A stretch of DNA of 64,000 bases from Limnohabitans sp. Rim47 (lineage in GTDB: Bacteria; Pseudomonadota; Gammaproteobacteria; Burkholderiales; Burkholderiaceae_C), in assembly GCF_001517545.1 (NCBI RefSeq), contig NZ_FBYA01000003.1, positions 379,510-443,509 on the forward strand. The letters run 5' to 3'. Made by a program: the position numbers and the translations under genes. How positions within the stretch are numbered: position 1 is the stretch's first letter; every line of letters starts with the position of its first letter. The notes beneath the pieces were generated by a model. The model worked only from the letters and a program-made list of their open reading frames with translations, made no database searches and was not told the DNA's origin. Shown piece by piece: positions 16,398-25,400 of the stretch.

Positions 16398-18710
16398 TCA
16401 AGCGGCGGCTTGGGCGGGGGCTGTCTGTGCTGGCAACTGCTTTGGTACCTTCTCTGGCACCATCTCTGGCGCATGACCCGCAGAAGGTGGGCTGCTGCCC
16501 GCCTTGGCCGGGGGCGTTCTGGCCTTGCGGGGTGACGGTGCTGCGCTGATCTTTTTCACCATCTCGTCGCGCGGGCCTTCTGCCAGCAAGCGACCATGTT
16601 CGATCACGGCGATTCGGTCGACCCAGGCGAGCAACTGCAGGCGGTGGGTGCTCAGAACGAGGGTGCGCCCTTTCAACCAATGGCCCAGCACCTCGATCAC
16701 CCGCGCTTCGCTGGTCTGGTCCATCATCGAGGTGGGCTCGTCTAAGAACACCAGGGCCGGATCGCGCAGCATGAGTCGGGCCACTGCCAGCATTTGCCGC
16801 TGCCCGCCCGACAGACCACCACCGGCCTCGGTCAGGGGCATGTCCAGGCCTCGGGGGTGCTGTGCCACCAAGCTGTAAAGGTCCAGCTTCTGCAGCACCT
16901 CGGTCACGCGGGCATCGCTGATCCAGCTGTCCGACAGCACCAGGTTGTCCCGCAGCGTGCCCAGAAACAATTGCGCCTCTTGACCCACATAGCCGATGCG
17001 GCCACGCAGCTCGGCCGGTTCGATTTGTTGCAGGTCGATGCCGTCGATCAGTACTTGGCCGCTTTGTGGGGTGTAGAGCCCAGCCAGCAAACGCAGCAGC
17101 GTGCTTTTACCACTGCCGATCTTGCCCAGCATCGCCAGGTGTTGGCCCGCGGGCAGCGTCAGTGATATGTCTCGGATGACCTGAATGGGTTGTTCGGCGG
17201 GGTAAGCAAAGGACAGCGCTTGCGCTCGCAGTTCACCGGTGATGTGCTGGGGCACGACATAGCGGCGCGAGCCGTCGCGGTCACGCGGGCGTTTCATGAG
17301 TGCGTCCAGCGTGTCCAGCGCGGTGCGCGCTTGCTGGTAGCGTGCTGCCAGCGACATGACGCTTCCTAGCGGCGTGATGGCGCGGCCGGCCAAAATCACG
17401 CAGGCGATCAGGCCGCCCAAGGTGAGCGTGTTGTCACCGATCATGTAAACGCCAAAGACCACCATGCCCACTGTCACCAGCTGCTGCATGCTGGTCGTCA
17501 GGCCCAGCATCAGGTTGCTCAGGGCGCGAATTTTTTTGTATGAATCGGTGGTGGCCAAGTTGGCTTTTTCCCAGCGCCGTTGCAGGTAGCTTTCGGCGTT
17601 GTGGGCCTTGAGCAGTTCCAGATTGAGTAAAGACTCCACCAGCACGCTTTGCTTGTCGCCGCTTTCTTTCATGTTCTCGCGCATGGCCCGCATCAGGGGC
17701 CGCTGTGCCCACACGCCCACCAGCACGAGCAAGGGCACGGCCAACACCGCGATCCAGGCCAGGGGCCCACCGATCAGGCCTATCAGGGCCAGGAACAGCA
17801 AAATAAAGGGCATGTCTACCAGCATCACCATGGAGGCCGAGGACATGAAGTCGCGCAGCGATTCGAAGTCGCGCATGGAGCTGGCAAAGATGCCAATCGA
17901 CTGGGGCCGGTGCTCTAGCCGGATGGCCATGATTTCGCGCAGCAGTGTGGCGTTCAGGCTCAGGTCGGCCTTGCGCCCGGCCAGATCGACCAAGCGTGCT
18001 TTGAGCCAGCGGATGCCGAACTCCAGCACGATGGCCAGCGTGGTGCCCAGAGCCAGGGTCCACAGCGAGGTGTAGGCCTGGCTGGGTACTACTTTGTCGT
18101 AGACCGTCATGGCAAAAAACACGGCGGCGAGGGTCAACACATTGGCCACAGCAGAGGCCAGCATGGCTTCGATGTAGAAGCCTTTGTGCCGCCATACCGT
18201 GCTCCAGAACCAGGCCAGCGCTTCGCTTTGGTAGGGCACCATTTGCTGGGCCGAGCTTTGTGCGGTGGGCTTGACCACCAAGACTTCGCTGTGTGCCAGC
18301 GCTTGCAGCTCTGGTAGGGGCATTTCAATCTCGGTCATGCCCGATTCGGCCATCAGCACGCGTGCGGTTTGTCCGCTTTGCGCCAGTAGCACAGCGGCGC
18401 GGCCGTCGAGCAGAGGCACGATGACGGGCAGCACATAGGGCGGCAAGGTCGCCAGCGTGGTGCGTGACCACAGCGCCACCATGCCGTGCAGTCTCGCCAG
18501 GTCGGGGTAGGCGCTCCAGGGGATGCGGCCTTCGTCGTCCACCGCAAAACCCGCACGCAGTGTTGACAGGTGCACCTCGCGGTCGATGCGTTTGGCCGTG
18601 AGCGCCAGGCACACCAGCAGTGGGTCGCGCTCGGGTGGCGCCACGCGGTGCGGTGCGTTGGCTTTGTGCAGAAGCGACGCGGCAGTGGGGGGTGAGCTTG
18701 GCATGTCCAT
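16398..18710 (-). CDS. Type I secretion ABC exporter (LapB/HlyB-like)
   Basis: A 770-residue exporter. The N-terminal ~150 residues form a C39-peptidase-like domain that lacks an obvious catalytic Cys, as in LapB/HlyB exporters, where it binds substrate without cleaving it. Six membrane helices follow (about 190-480). The nucleotide-binding domain has Walker A GKIGSGKST (about 530-538), signature LSGGQRQ, Walker B LVFLDEPTS and switch His STHR. A Pro/Ala-rich tail ends the protein. The start at ATG 18710 gives MDMPSSPPTAASLL; the longer frame to 18884 only overlaps tolC. It exports the RTX protein at 11461, by inference from operon membership. Confidence 0.93.
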   Translation of the reverse strand: MDMPSSPPTAASLLHKANAPHRVAPPERDPLLVCLALTAKRIDREVHLSTLRAGFAVDDEGRIPWSAYPDLARLHGMVALWSRTTLATLPPYVLPVIVPLLDGRAAVLLAQSGQTARVLMAESGMTEIEMPLPELQALAHSEVLVVKPTAQSSAQQMVPYQSEALAWFWSTVWRHKGFYIEAMLASAVANVLTLAAVFFAMTVYDKVVPSQAYTSLWTLALGTTLAIVLEFGIRWLKARLVDLAGRKADLSLNATLLREIMAIRLEHRPQSIGIFASSMRDFESLRDFMSSASMVMLVDMPFILLFLALIGLIGGPLAWIAVLAVPLLVLVGVWAQRPLMRAMRENMKESGDKQSVLVESLLNLELLKAHNAESYLQRRWEKANLATTDSYKKIRALSNLMLGLTTSMQQLVTVGMVVFGVYMIGDNTLTLGGLIACVILAGRAITPLGSVMSLAARYQQARTALDTLDALMKRPRDRDGSRRYVVPQHITGELRAQALSFAYPAEQPIQVIRDISLTLPAGQHLAMLGKIGSGKSTLLRLLAGLYTPQSGQVLIDGIDLQQIEPAELRGRIGYVGQEAQLFLGTLRDNLVLSDSWISDARVTEVLQKLDLYSLVAQHPRGLDMPLTEAGGGLSGGQRQMLAVARLMLRDPALVFLDEPTSMMDQTSEARVIEVLGHWLKGRTLVLSTHRLQLLAWVDRIAVIEHGRLLAEGPRDEMVKKISAAPSPRKARTPPAKAGSSPPSAGHAPEMVPEKVPKQLPAQTAPAQAAA

Positions 18711-18714
18711 GGTG

Positions 18715-20031
18715 TTACCGGGGTGTGGTGGGTGTATCGGGGCTGACTGCAAAGGCGTCGGCCAGCTGGCCGAGCGTGGCCAGCACGCGGGCCTGTGCGG
18801 TGCGTGCTTCGTGGCTGGCCGTGAGCGCGGCGCTTTGGTAGGTGTAGAGGTCGCTCTGGATGTTGAGCAGGTCCAGCAAGGCACGACGGCCCACCCTGAA
18901 CTGCTGCGCGTAGCCAGTGGCCAGTTGCTGGGCGGTCAGGGTTTGCTGCTGGCCCAGTTCGGCTCGGGTGATCGCTGATTGCCAGTCGCTCCAAGCGGTG
19001 GCCAGTTGTTCTTGCAGCTCCAGTCGGGCTTCTTGCAGCTGTGATTCGATGACTTGCACCCGCGCCAAGGCGGACTCTTCGGCCCCTTGGGCGCTGCCAC
19101 CGTCCAGCAGTGGCAGGTTCAGTTGGAGCTGCGTGACAAAGCGGCCCTCGTCCACGCCGTTGGTGGCTAACTTGCTGTGTGTAAGGTTGAGCGTGGGCGC
19201 ACTTTGGGCACGGGCATAGCGAACGCTGGCCAGCGCTGCGTCGCGCTGGGCCAGCCACTGCGCCAATACCGGGTGCTGGTCGTGAAGGTCTTGCAGCGCT
19301 TGCGCCAGATCGGCGTGGCGTGTGGGCAGCGCAAAGTCAAGGCCCACGGGCTCGGCTGGCAGCGGGGCCATCAGCAGGCGGGTCAGGCGCTGGGCGGCGG
19401 CGTCCAGTTCGGTCTGGGTTTTGAGTCGGATCAGTCGGGCGTTGTCGTGGCGCACGCGGGCCTGGTCCAGGTCGATGCGGCGGCCGGTGTCGACTTGGGC
19501 AATTTTTTCGAAATCGTTCAGGATGCTCGCGTGCTGGTCCAAGTTGTCTTGCGCCAGTGTCAGCATGCCTTGCTGATGGGCCCATTGCAAATAGGCTTCG
19601 GTGCTCAGCAGGGCCACTTCGTCGCGGGTGACTTGCTGCTGCTTCTGGCTGGCCAAGGCCAGCGCTTGGGCGCGGTCCACATCCGACTGGATGCGGCCGC
19701 CGGACCACAGGTTCAGACTGAGGTTGGGGGTCTGGAACCAGCGCTCGGTACTGCCTGCAAGAGGGTGGCTGGCGTATCGAGCCGACCACGACAGCTGAGG
19801 CCAGTGTGCGGCACGGGCGCGAGCGATGTCGGCCTGTGCGGCCTCGCTTTGGTAGCGCGCTGCGCTCACGCTGGGGTAGTCGGTTAGGGCTTTTTGGACG
19901 GCTTGCTGCAGGCTTTGCGCGGCGCCATTGCTGGGTAGGCTGGCCAGCAGTCCCGCCGCCAGCAGGCTGAAAACGCGTCTACAGGGCAGCAGCCACAAGG
20001 GTGTGCAGTGGTGGGGCAGGGTGAGGGTCAT
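18715..20031 (-). CDS. TolC-family outer-membrane channel
   Basis: A 438-residue outer-membrane efflux protein with a signal peptide (about residues 1-38, ending LPSNGAAQ) and two repeated OEP domains: SLQQAVQKALTDYPSVSAARYQ begins the first, LAQALQDLHDQHPVLAQWLAQRDAALASVRYARAQSAPTLNL begins the second. Long amphipathic helices rich in Ala, Gln and Leu form the periplasmic tunnel. It resembles LapE/AggA-type channels. It is the first gene of the six-gene minus-strand operon, with the exporter starting 4 bases after its stop. Its leader carries the hairpins at 20117-20165. Confidence 0.92.
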   Translation of the reverse strand: MTLTLPHHCTPLWLLPCRRVFSLLAAGLLASLPSNGAAQSLQQAVQKALTDYPSVSAARYQSEAAQADIARARAAHWPQLSWSARYASHPLAGSTERWFQTPNLSLNLWSGGRIQSDVDRAQALALASQKQQQVTRDEVALLSTEAYLQWAHQQGMLTLAQDNLDQHASILNDFEKIAQVDTGRRIDLDQARVRHDNARLIRLKTQTELDAAAQRLTRLLMAPLPAEPVGLDFALPTRHADLAQALQDLHDQHPVLAQWLAQRDAALASVRYARAQSAPTLNLTHSKLATNGVDEGRFVTQLQLNLPLLDGGSAQGAEESALARVQVIESQLQEARLELQEQLATAWSDWQSAITRAELGQQQTLTAQQLATGYAQQFRVGRRALLDLLNIQSDLYTYQSAALTASHEARTAQARVLATLGQLADAFAVSPDTPTTPR

Positions 20032-20116
20032 GAAAAAAGAATGGGGCTGGTCAGAACAAATCCGTGACCTTCAGCGTAGGTGTGCACATGGCTTGTGGGC
20101 ATCCCGAAAAATGACT

Positions 20117-20165
20117 AGGGGGCTTACCGGCAAAGCGGTAAACCCCCTGTCAAACGGGTAAGCCC
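20117..20165 (-). promoter_or_regulatory. Competing stem-loops upstream of the type I secretion operon
   Basis: On the minus-strand RNA, segment C (20129 to 20117) can pair with B (20148 to 20136) in a 13-bp stem with one G-U pair, or with A (20165 to 20157) in a perfect 9-bp stem (GGGCTTACC with GGTAAGCCC). The two pairings exclude each other, the hallmark of attenuators and riboswitches. After C comes AGTCATTTTTCGGG, a weak T-tract. It lies 86 bases before the tolC start. It could also be the old terminator of the decayed frame described at 20124. Confidence 0.4.
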
Positions 20166-20388
20166 AGGCGATGGGCTTTGACTCAGGCTTTGTTCGCGTG
20201 CAAATGCAAACCTTTCGGCCAGATCGCCCCACAGCCAATCGCTGCCATCGGCACCGCCCTTGAGATCAAAGGCCTCATCGCTCAACGTCTAGTTATTCCG
20301 GGTGTGTTGCTCGGGTAGCAGTTGTAGATCACGTTGAACGAGTAGGTCTGCCCGTTGATCAAGGGTGTGTTTTGACTGAACCGAGGTT
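20124..20388 (-). pseudogene. Remnant coding sequence, RTX-like tail
   Basis: Two short overlapping minus-strand frames look coding but have no start. One (about 20388 to 20282) reads NTPLINGQTYSFNVIYN and stops. The other (20285 to 20124) reads AFDLKGGADGSDWLWGDLAE and stops at 20124. GGADGSDWLWGD resembles a calcium-binding RTX repeat. The frame change and missing 5' part suggest a decayed gene on the same strand as the secretion operon, perhaps a former second substrate. The resemblance is by eye only. Confidence 0.3.
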
Positions 20389-20674
20389 GTCAGCCCGTGC
20401 TTATGTACTGGTCGCTACAAGGCGGTATGCCAAATGAAACACTTCATGCGTGATCTTGATTTTTGAGGGGTATCCGATGTTGAATCGGAGCACCTTTTCC
20501 GCTTATTAAAAACAATGATGTGTATGCCTTTTTAAATCGAGACATTACCTTTTTTTGATTATCTTTTTCGGGTAGTAAGTGCGTCCGAAAGCCTTTTGAT
20601 CTTTGGATATATGTCTGCATACATACGCGATCAAATCAATTGATCAGTGGTGATTCATTTTCAATTGAACCAAC
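20389..20674. other. AT-rich intergenic region before the EIDALL ORF
   Basis: 286 bases in which I see no gene. It is visibly richer in A and T than its surroundings and contains a perfect palindrome ATCAATTGAT (20635-20644) within GATCA/TGATC half-sites and a TATGT/ACATA dyad near 20610-20625. These are plausible operator positions for the Crp/Fnr-type gene downstream. Promoters for the flanking genes probably lie here. Confidence 0.35.
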
Positions 20675-20959
20675 ATGGAGTCAAGCCATAGGAGATGTAT
20701 TCATCCTGTGCCAAATCTGCCCAAGTTAATGACTGGATTGACCATGTTTTCAAAAACTTTGCCACCAACAGCATCATGGCCAAAAGCCATTGTTAGCCCT
20801 GAGGAAATCGATGCTCTGTTGCACGGCATATTTCCCTTGAGTACATCCCCGCTGATTGCAAAACCATGCAGGCCTGAAGGCTTGGCGAGCGTGTCATGGC
20901 CCGATTCTGGCGAACTGCGCCCGAGTGCTTCAGAAATTTCAGTTGGTTTGATGTTGTGA
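20675..20959 (+). CDS. Small ORF with FliM-like EIDALL motif
   Basis: A 94-residue frame; a shorter start at 20744 (MFSKTLPPTASWPKAIVSPEEIDALLHG) is possible and neither has a good ribosome site. The segment IVSPEEIDALLHG strongly resembles the N-terminal CheY-binding/EIDALL peptide of FliM (LSQAEIDALL) and similar short motifs in flagellar switch proteins. There is no FliM core domain. The stop is 32 bases before the Crp/Fnr-PAS start, so the two may be cotranscribed. It may be a small interaction peptide, a gene fragment, or chance. I cannot decide. Confidence 0.35.
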   Translation: MESSHRRCIHPVPNLPKLMTGLTMFSKTLPPTASWPKAIVSPEEIDALLHGIFPLSTSPLIAKPCRPEGLASVSWPDSGELRPSASEISVGLML

Positions 20960-20991
20960 ATGGAAGCGCATTTGCGCGAGAAAGGATTGTT

Positions 20992-22365
20992 ATGTCTTAC
21001 CCCATCGCTGACAGTGCCCGTCAAAACCGAATTTTGGCTGGCATTCCCTTAAGTCACTATGCCCGCTTGTCTGAGCAACTCAAACCCGTCCATCTGGCGG
21101 CAGGGCAGGTGATTTGCGAGTCTGGAGAATCGTTGGAATTTGTTTATTTTCCAACCACCTGCACCGCCTCATTGGTTTCACATACCGCCGATGGCGACAG
21201 TTCAGAGTTGGCCATGACCGGTCGGGATGGCATGGTGGGTGTTTCCTTGGTGTTGGGCAGCGGCTCTATGAACCACCGAGCCGTGGTCCAGTGTGCGGGT
21301 CAGGCTTACAGAATGCCGGCAGACGTCTTCCAGGCAGAACTCAGCCGGTGCCGTGAGTTACAACAACTGGCCCTTTGTTATGTTCAGTCCCTGATCATGC
21401 AAATGTCCCAGAGTATTGTTTGCGTAACCCACCACTCGGTCATCGAGCGTCTTTCTTATTGGCTCTTGTTCAATCAGGATGCTGTTGGCAGTGACCAATT
21501 GAACGTGACCCATGAAACGATTGCCAATATGTTGGGTGTGCGCCGTGAGTCGATTACGCAGGCCTTGGGCAAATTGCAGACGGCAGGGCTGGTGTCCAGT
21601 GGTCGCGGCAAAATCCATATTCGGGATCGGGATGGCTTGAGCGACTCGGTTTGTGAGTGTTTCTCATTGATTTGTGCAGAGACCCGGCGTTTGTATGAGC
21701 GTCAGTCGCGTTCACAGGAAGTCGCCGAGGAATTGCAATTGCAAGGCCCTGAATTCGATGGGCAAGACCATGCGCTTTTGCATAAATACCAAGATGCCTA
21801 CGATTTTGCCCCGGTTGGTTTTGTCAGCCTCGATCGACAAGGTTGTGTGGTTCAAACCAATTTAGCCGGCGCGATCATGCTGGACATCCAGCGTTCGCAG
21901 CGCACGCTGAGCCCATTGGTGGACTTCGTGGTGCCATCCGATCGGGCCACGTTGATGGATTTCCATCAGGAAGTTCTGAGTGGCAAGTGCCGTCGCTATT
22001 GCGAGGTGACCCTGTGTGCCACCGCGCACCGTCCAGAGGTGGTCGTCAGAGTCGATGCCACGCTCGACGAATTGGGCGATGAGTGCCGTCTGGTGATGAT
22101 CGATGTCACCGAAGAGAAAAAGACCATGGCCCAAGAATTGGCGATGGAGCGTCAGCAGCAAGAGTTGTTGGCCACACAGCCGTTCATGCTGTGGTTCAAA
22201 GACCCTCAGGGGCGTTTGATCTCGGCCAATGCGACCTTGGTGCAAGACTGGCGGCACTTTGCACAAGATGCTGCACTGGAAAAAATTGATTTTCAGAGCA
22301 GGTCGACGCCGTTTTTTCATCCTTCCGGTCAGGGCTTTTCTGCAGAAGCCGGTAAATCAACCTGA
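20992..22365 (+). CDS. Crp/Fnr-family regulator with C-terminal PAS region
   Basis: 457 residues, starting at ATG 20992 after AAAGGA (20981-20986). Residues 1-130 are a cyclic-nucleotide-binding-type beta roll (QVICESGESLEFVYFPTTCTASLV, ELAMTGRDGMVGVSLVLG). About 165-225 are a Crp-type helix-turn-helix (HETIANMLGVRRESITQALGKLQ). About 260-375 form a PAS-like domain (DAYDFAPVGFVSLDRQGCVV ... VRVDATLDELGDECRLVMIDVTEEKK). A second PAS begins at about 385 (QPFMLWFKDPQGRLISANATLV) but stops after some 60 residues with an unlike tail, so the protein may be truncated. The first 225 residues resemble the regulator at 56529. Confidence 0.85.
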   Translation: MSYPIADSARQNRILAGIPLSHYARLSEQLKPVHLAAGQVICESGESLEFVYFPTTCTASLVSHTADGDSSELAMTGRDGMVGVSLVLGSGSMNHRAVVQCAGQAYRMPADVFQAELSRCRELQQLALCYVQSLIMQMSQSIVCVTHHSVIERLSYWLLFNQDAVGSDQLNVTHETIANMLGVRRESITQALGKLQTAGLVSSGRGKIHIRDRDGLSDSVCECFSLICAETRRLYERQSRSQEVAEELQLQGPEFDGQDHALLHKYQDAYDFAPVGFVSLDRQGCVVQTNLAGAIMLDIQRSQRTLSPLVDFVVPSDRATLMDFHQEVLSGKCRRYCEVTLCATAHRPEVVVRVDATLDELGDECRLVMIDVTEEKKTMAQELAMERQQQELLATQPFMLWFKDPQGRLISANATLVQDWRHFAQDAALEKIDFQSRSTPFFHPSGQGFSAEAGKST

Positions 22366-22496
22366 GACCATGAGCGGCATTGGTCGCAGTCTTGAAGAGG
22401 ACGCGGGCTGTTTCGGTCGATTTGTATCTCTGGCGTTACATCTGTGCCGTCTGATCATCGAAAATCGCGCGTGTTGTTCTTTACCAAGAGTCGATC

Positions 22497-25400
22497 ATGA
22501 ATGTGGGTCTCCTCCAGCGCTGGCAGCGTCGGGTTTTGTTTGTCGTACTCGGCGTGTGGGTGTTGTGGGCGATCAGCTGGGCGACAGTGCCGGCACTGGT
22601 TCAGTGGCAAATTGAAAAGCAAGGCACCCAGATGCTGGGGCGTGTGGTCACGGTTGATCAAGTGGTTTTCCGGCCTTGGTCAATGCGCTTGATCGTGCGC
22701 GGTTTGCGCGTGGCTTCAGCCGGTGCTCCAGATCCGTTGCACCAAGCCCAGTTGAGCGTCGACGAGGCCGAGGTCAATGTCTCTTTGCAGTCGCTGTTCT
22801 TGTGGGCACCCGTGGCCGATGCTGTGCTGCTGCGCAATCCGCAGCTCCAGCTGGCGTACCTGGGGCAAGGCCGTTTTGACATCGACGATGTGTTGGCCGT
22901 TTTTGCGGCTTCTAAAACCCAAGGCGCGGGTGTTCCCCGTTTTTCCCTGTTCAATATTCAGATTGCGGGCGGAGGCGTGCAGTTTCGTGATGAGCCCAAA
23001 TCTGTCACCCACACACTGAGCGACGTGCATCTGGCCATCCCCTTTTTGAGCAACATCGGCGGGCGGCGCGAGGTGTCCATCCACCCGAGGCTGGCCTTCC
23101 TGTTCAATGGCTCTGCCTTTGACACGGATGCAGAAACAACCCCCTTTGTTCCGGACAGGCACACGCAAGCCCGCTTTCAGGTCAAGGGGTTCGATGTCAA
23201 GCCCTATCTGCCCTATTGGCCGGCAGCCTGGCCCGTCCGGCTGGCAGACGGGCAGCTGGAGTTGGACATTCGCCTTGATTTCCGGCAACAAACTGCCCCT
23301 GAGTTGTCTGTGTCGGGCCATCTGGCTTTACAAAACCTGCAACTCCATGAGACGTTGAAGAGCACCGATTTGCCATTGCTGCAGTTGGGCAGGATGGATT
23401 TGAAAATCGATGAGTGGCGTCCTTTGGAAAGTGTCTTCAAACTGGACACCCTGAGCCTGGACAAGCCGGTGTTGAGCCTTCGGCGTGATCCTGATGGTGA
23501 ATTCAACTGGGTCCGCTTGCAGCGGTTTTTTGTGCCGCAAACGCCGATTTCGCAGGCCTCCGCAAGCAAGGGGGCTGACTTCGCCCTCAAGCACCTTCAG
23601 ATCAGTTCAGGGCAACTCAATTGGCAAGACGCTGCAGTCGCCATGCCGGCCAGTCTGGCACTGACTGAGCTGGCGATTGAAGGCCAGGACTTCAGTTGGC
23701 CGAGCCGGCAGGTGGCCTCCTTCCGTGGTCAGGCTCTGTTGCAGGGGGCGAATGTGTTTTGGGAGGGAACGACCGACCTGAGCAGTGCCCAGACACGCAT
23801 GACGTGGCGCGATGTTCCTTTGATGAGCGTTGCGCCCTATTGGTCCACATTGTTTCGCCCGGGCTTGTCTGGCCAATCTTCTGCCGAGCTGAGCCTGGAC
23901 TGGCGAGCCGCAGCAGGCCCTTTACCGGCTTCTTTGCTGCTCAAGGCGCCCCAGATCCGCATGACCGACGTGTTGCTGGGCACGCCCGAGCAGCCCGAGG
24001 CCGGGTGGGCCGAATTGGCCCTCGAACAGGTCGAGGTGGATGTCTTTGCGCAGCAGGCGCGTGTGGGGCGCGTGGCCTGGAGTCGGCCGTTGTTGAATGC
24101 CCGCCGTACCCCCCAGGGTCGCTGGATGGTCGAGGACTGGCGGGTCGAAACCCCCTTGGGCCCCTCGCAAGAGGCGATCGCCAAGCCCTGGCAACTGGCG
24201 TTGGGGCCGTTGCAAGTCTCGGGCGGCGTACTGAATCTGGATGACCGTTTTGTGCCCGGTGGTGCCAAGCTGGATGCGCGTGAATTCAACCTCAGTGTGG
24301 GTGCTTGGCAGCCCTTGGCGACATCGCCGCAAATGACCACAGTCAAAGTTGATTTCACCACCGGAACCCAGCGCCGTCAGTCCGGCAAGCTGGGTTTTGA
24401 CGGGGCTTTTCGATTGCCGTCTGTGGCAGCCGGGCAGGCCAAAGCCACGCCGCTGCAGCTGAAAGGGCGTTTGGAGCTGGGCCGTTTCCCCTTGCACAGG
24501 CTGCAGGCTTATTGGGCAGATCGGGTTCATTTCGATCTGCGAAGGGCTGAGTTGAGTTACTCGGGTGGGCTGAATCTGGCGCTGCCCGATGCAGGGCTGG
24601 GGCTGGATGTGCAGGGCAATCTGACGCTTGATCAGCTGCATGCGCTGGACCGATCAGACGGGGAAACCTTGCTCGACACCCAGGCCTTGAGCCTGCGCGG
24701 GGTTGAGCTGAAGGTGGACGGCGGTGCGATGAAGCGGCTGAAAATTGCAGAAACGGTCTTGAGCGATTTCTTTGCCCGCGTGGCCATCGATGACCAGGGC
24801 CACCTCAACTGGCAAAACCTGGTCAAGGCCGAGCCGTCTACTGCGGCGCAGACACCCGATGTGCCGGCTTTGATCGAGTTGGGGCCGATCGGCGTGCTCA
24901 AAGGCCGGGTTATGTTTTCTGACCAGTTCATTCGGCCCAACTATTCAGCGGACATCACCGAGCTGGCTGGCAGTTTGGGTGCCGTTTCCAGCCAGGTAAA
25001 GGGTTCCGATGTGGCCTTGGCCGACTTGAGTTTGCGCGGGCGGGTGGCCGGCTCAGGCAGCCTGGATGTCACGGGGCGCATCAACCCGCTCACGCCTCAT
25101 GTGGCTTTGGATGTGCGTGGCCTGGTGCGCGATCTCGATCTGCCCCAACTCTCGCCCTACAGCAGCAAATATGCGGGCTACGGCATTGAGCGAGGCAAGC
25201 TTTCGGCCGAAGTCCATTACCAGATCGATGCCGCAGGTCAACTCGAAGCAAAGCATCAGATTGTGTTGAACCAGTTGCGTTTCGGTGAGCGGTCGGGCGG
25301 TGCGGATGCCCCCAACTTGCCGGTCAAACTGGCGGTCGCCTTGCTGGCCGACCGCAATGGGGTGATTGACATCAACCTGCCGGTCAGCGGCTCCATCAAT

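Noticed and set aside
18710..18884. N-terminal extension of the ABC exporter
   Set aside because: The extra residues lie inside tolC and have no exporter-like sequence. ATG 18710 gives a sensible start just after the tolC stop.
20282..20388. A separate small gene (NTPLINGQTY frame)
   Set aside because: No start codon or ribosome site and a stop soon after. Reported only as part of a decayed region.
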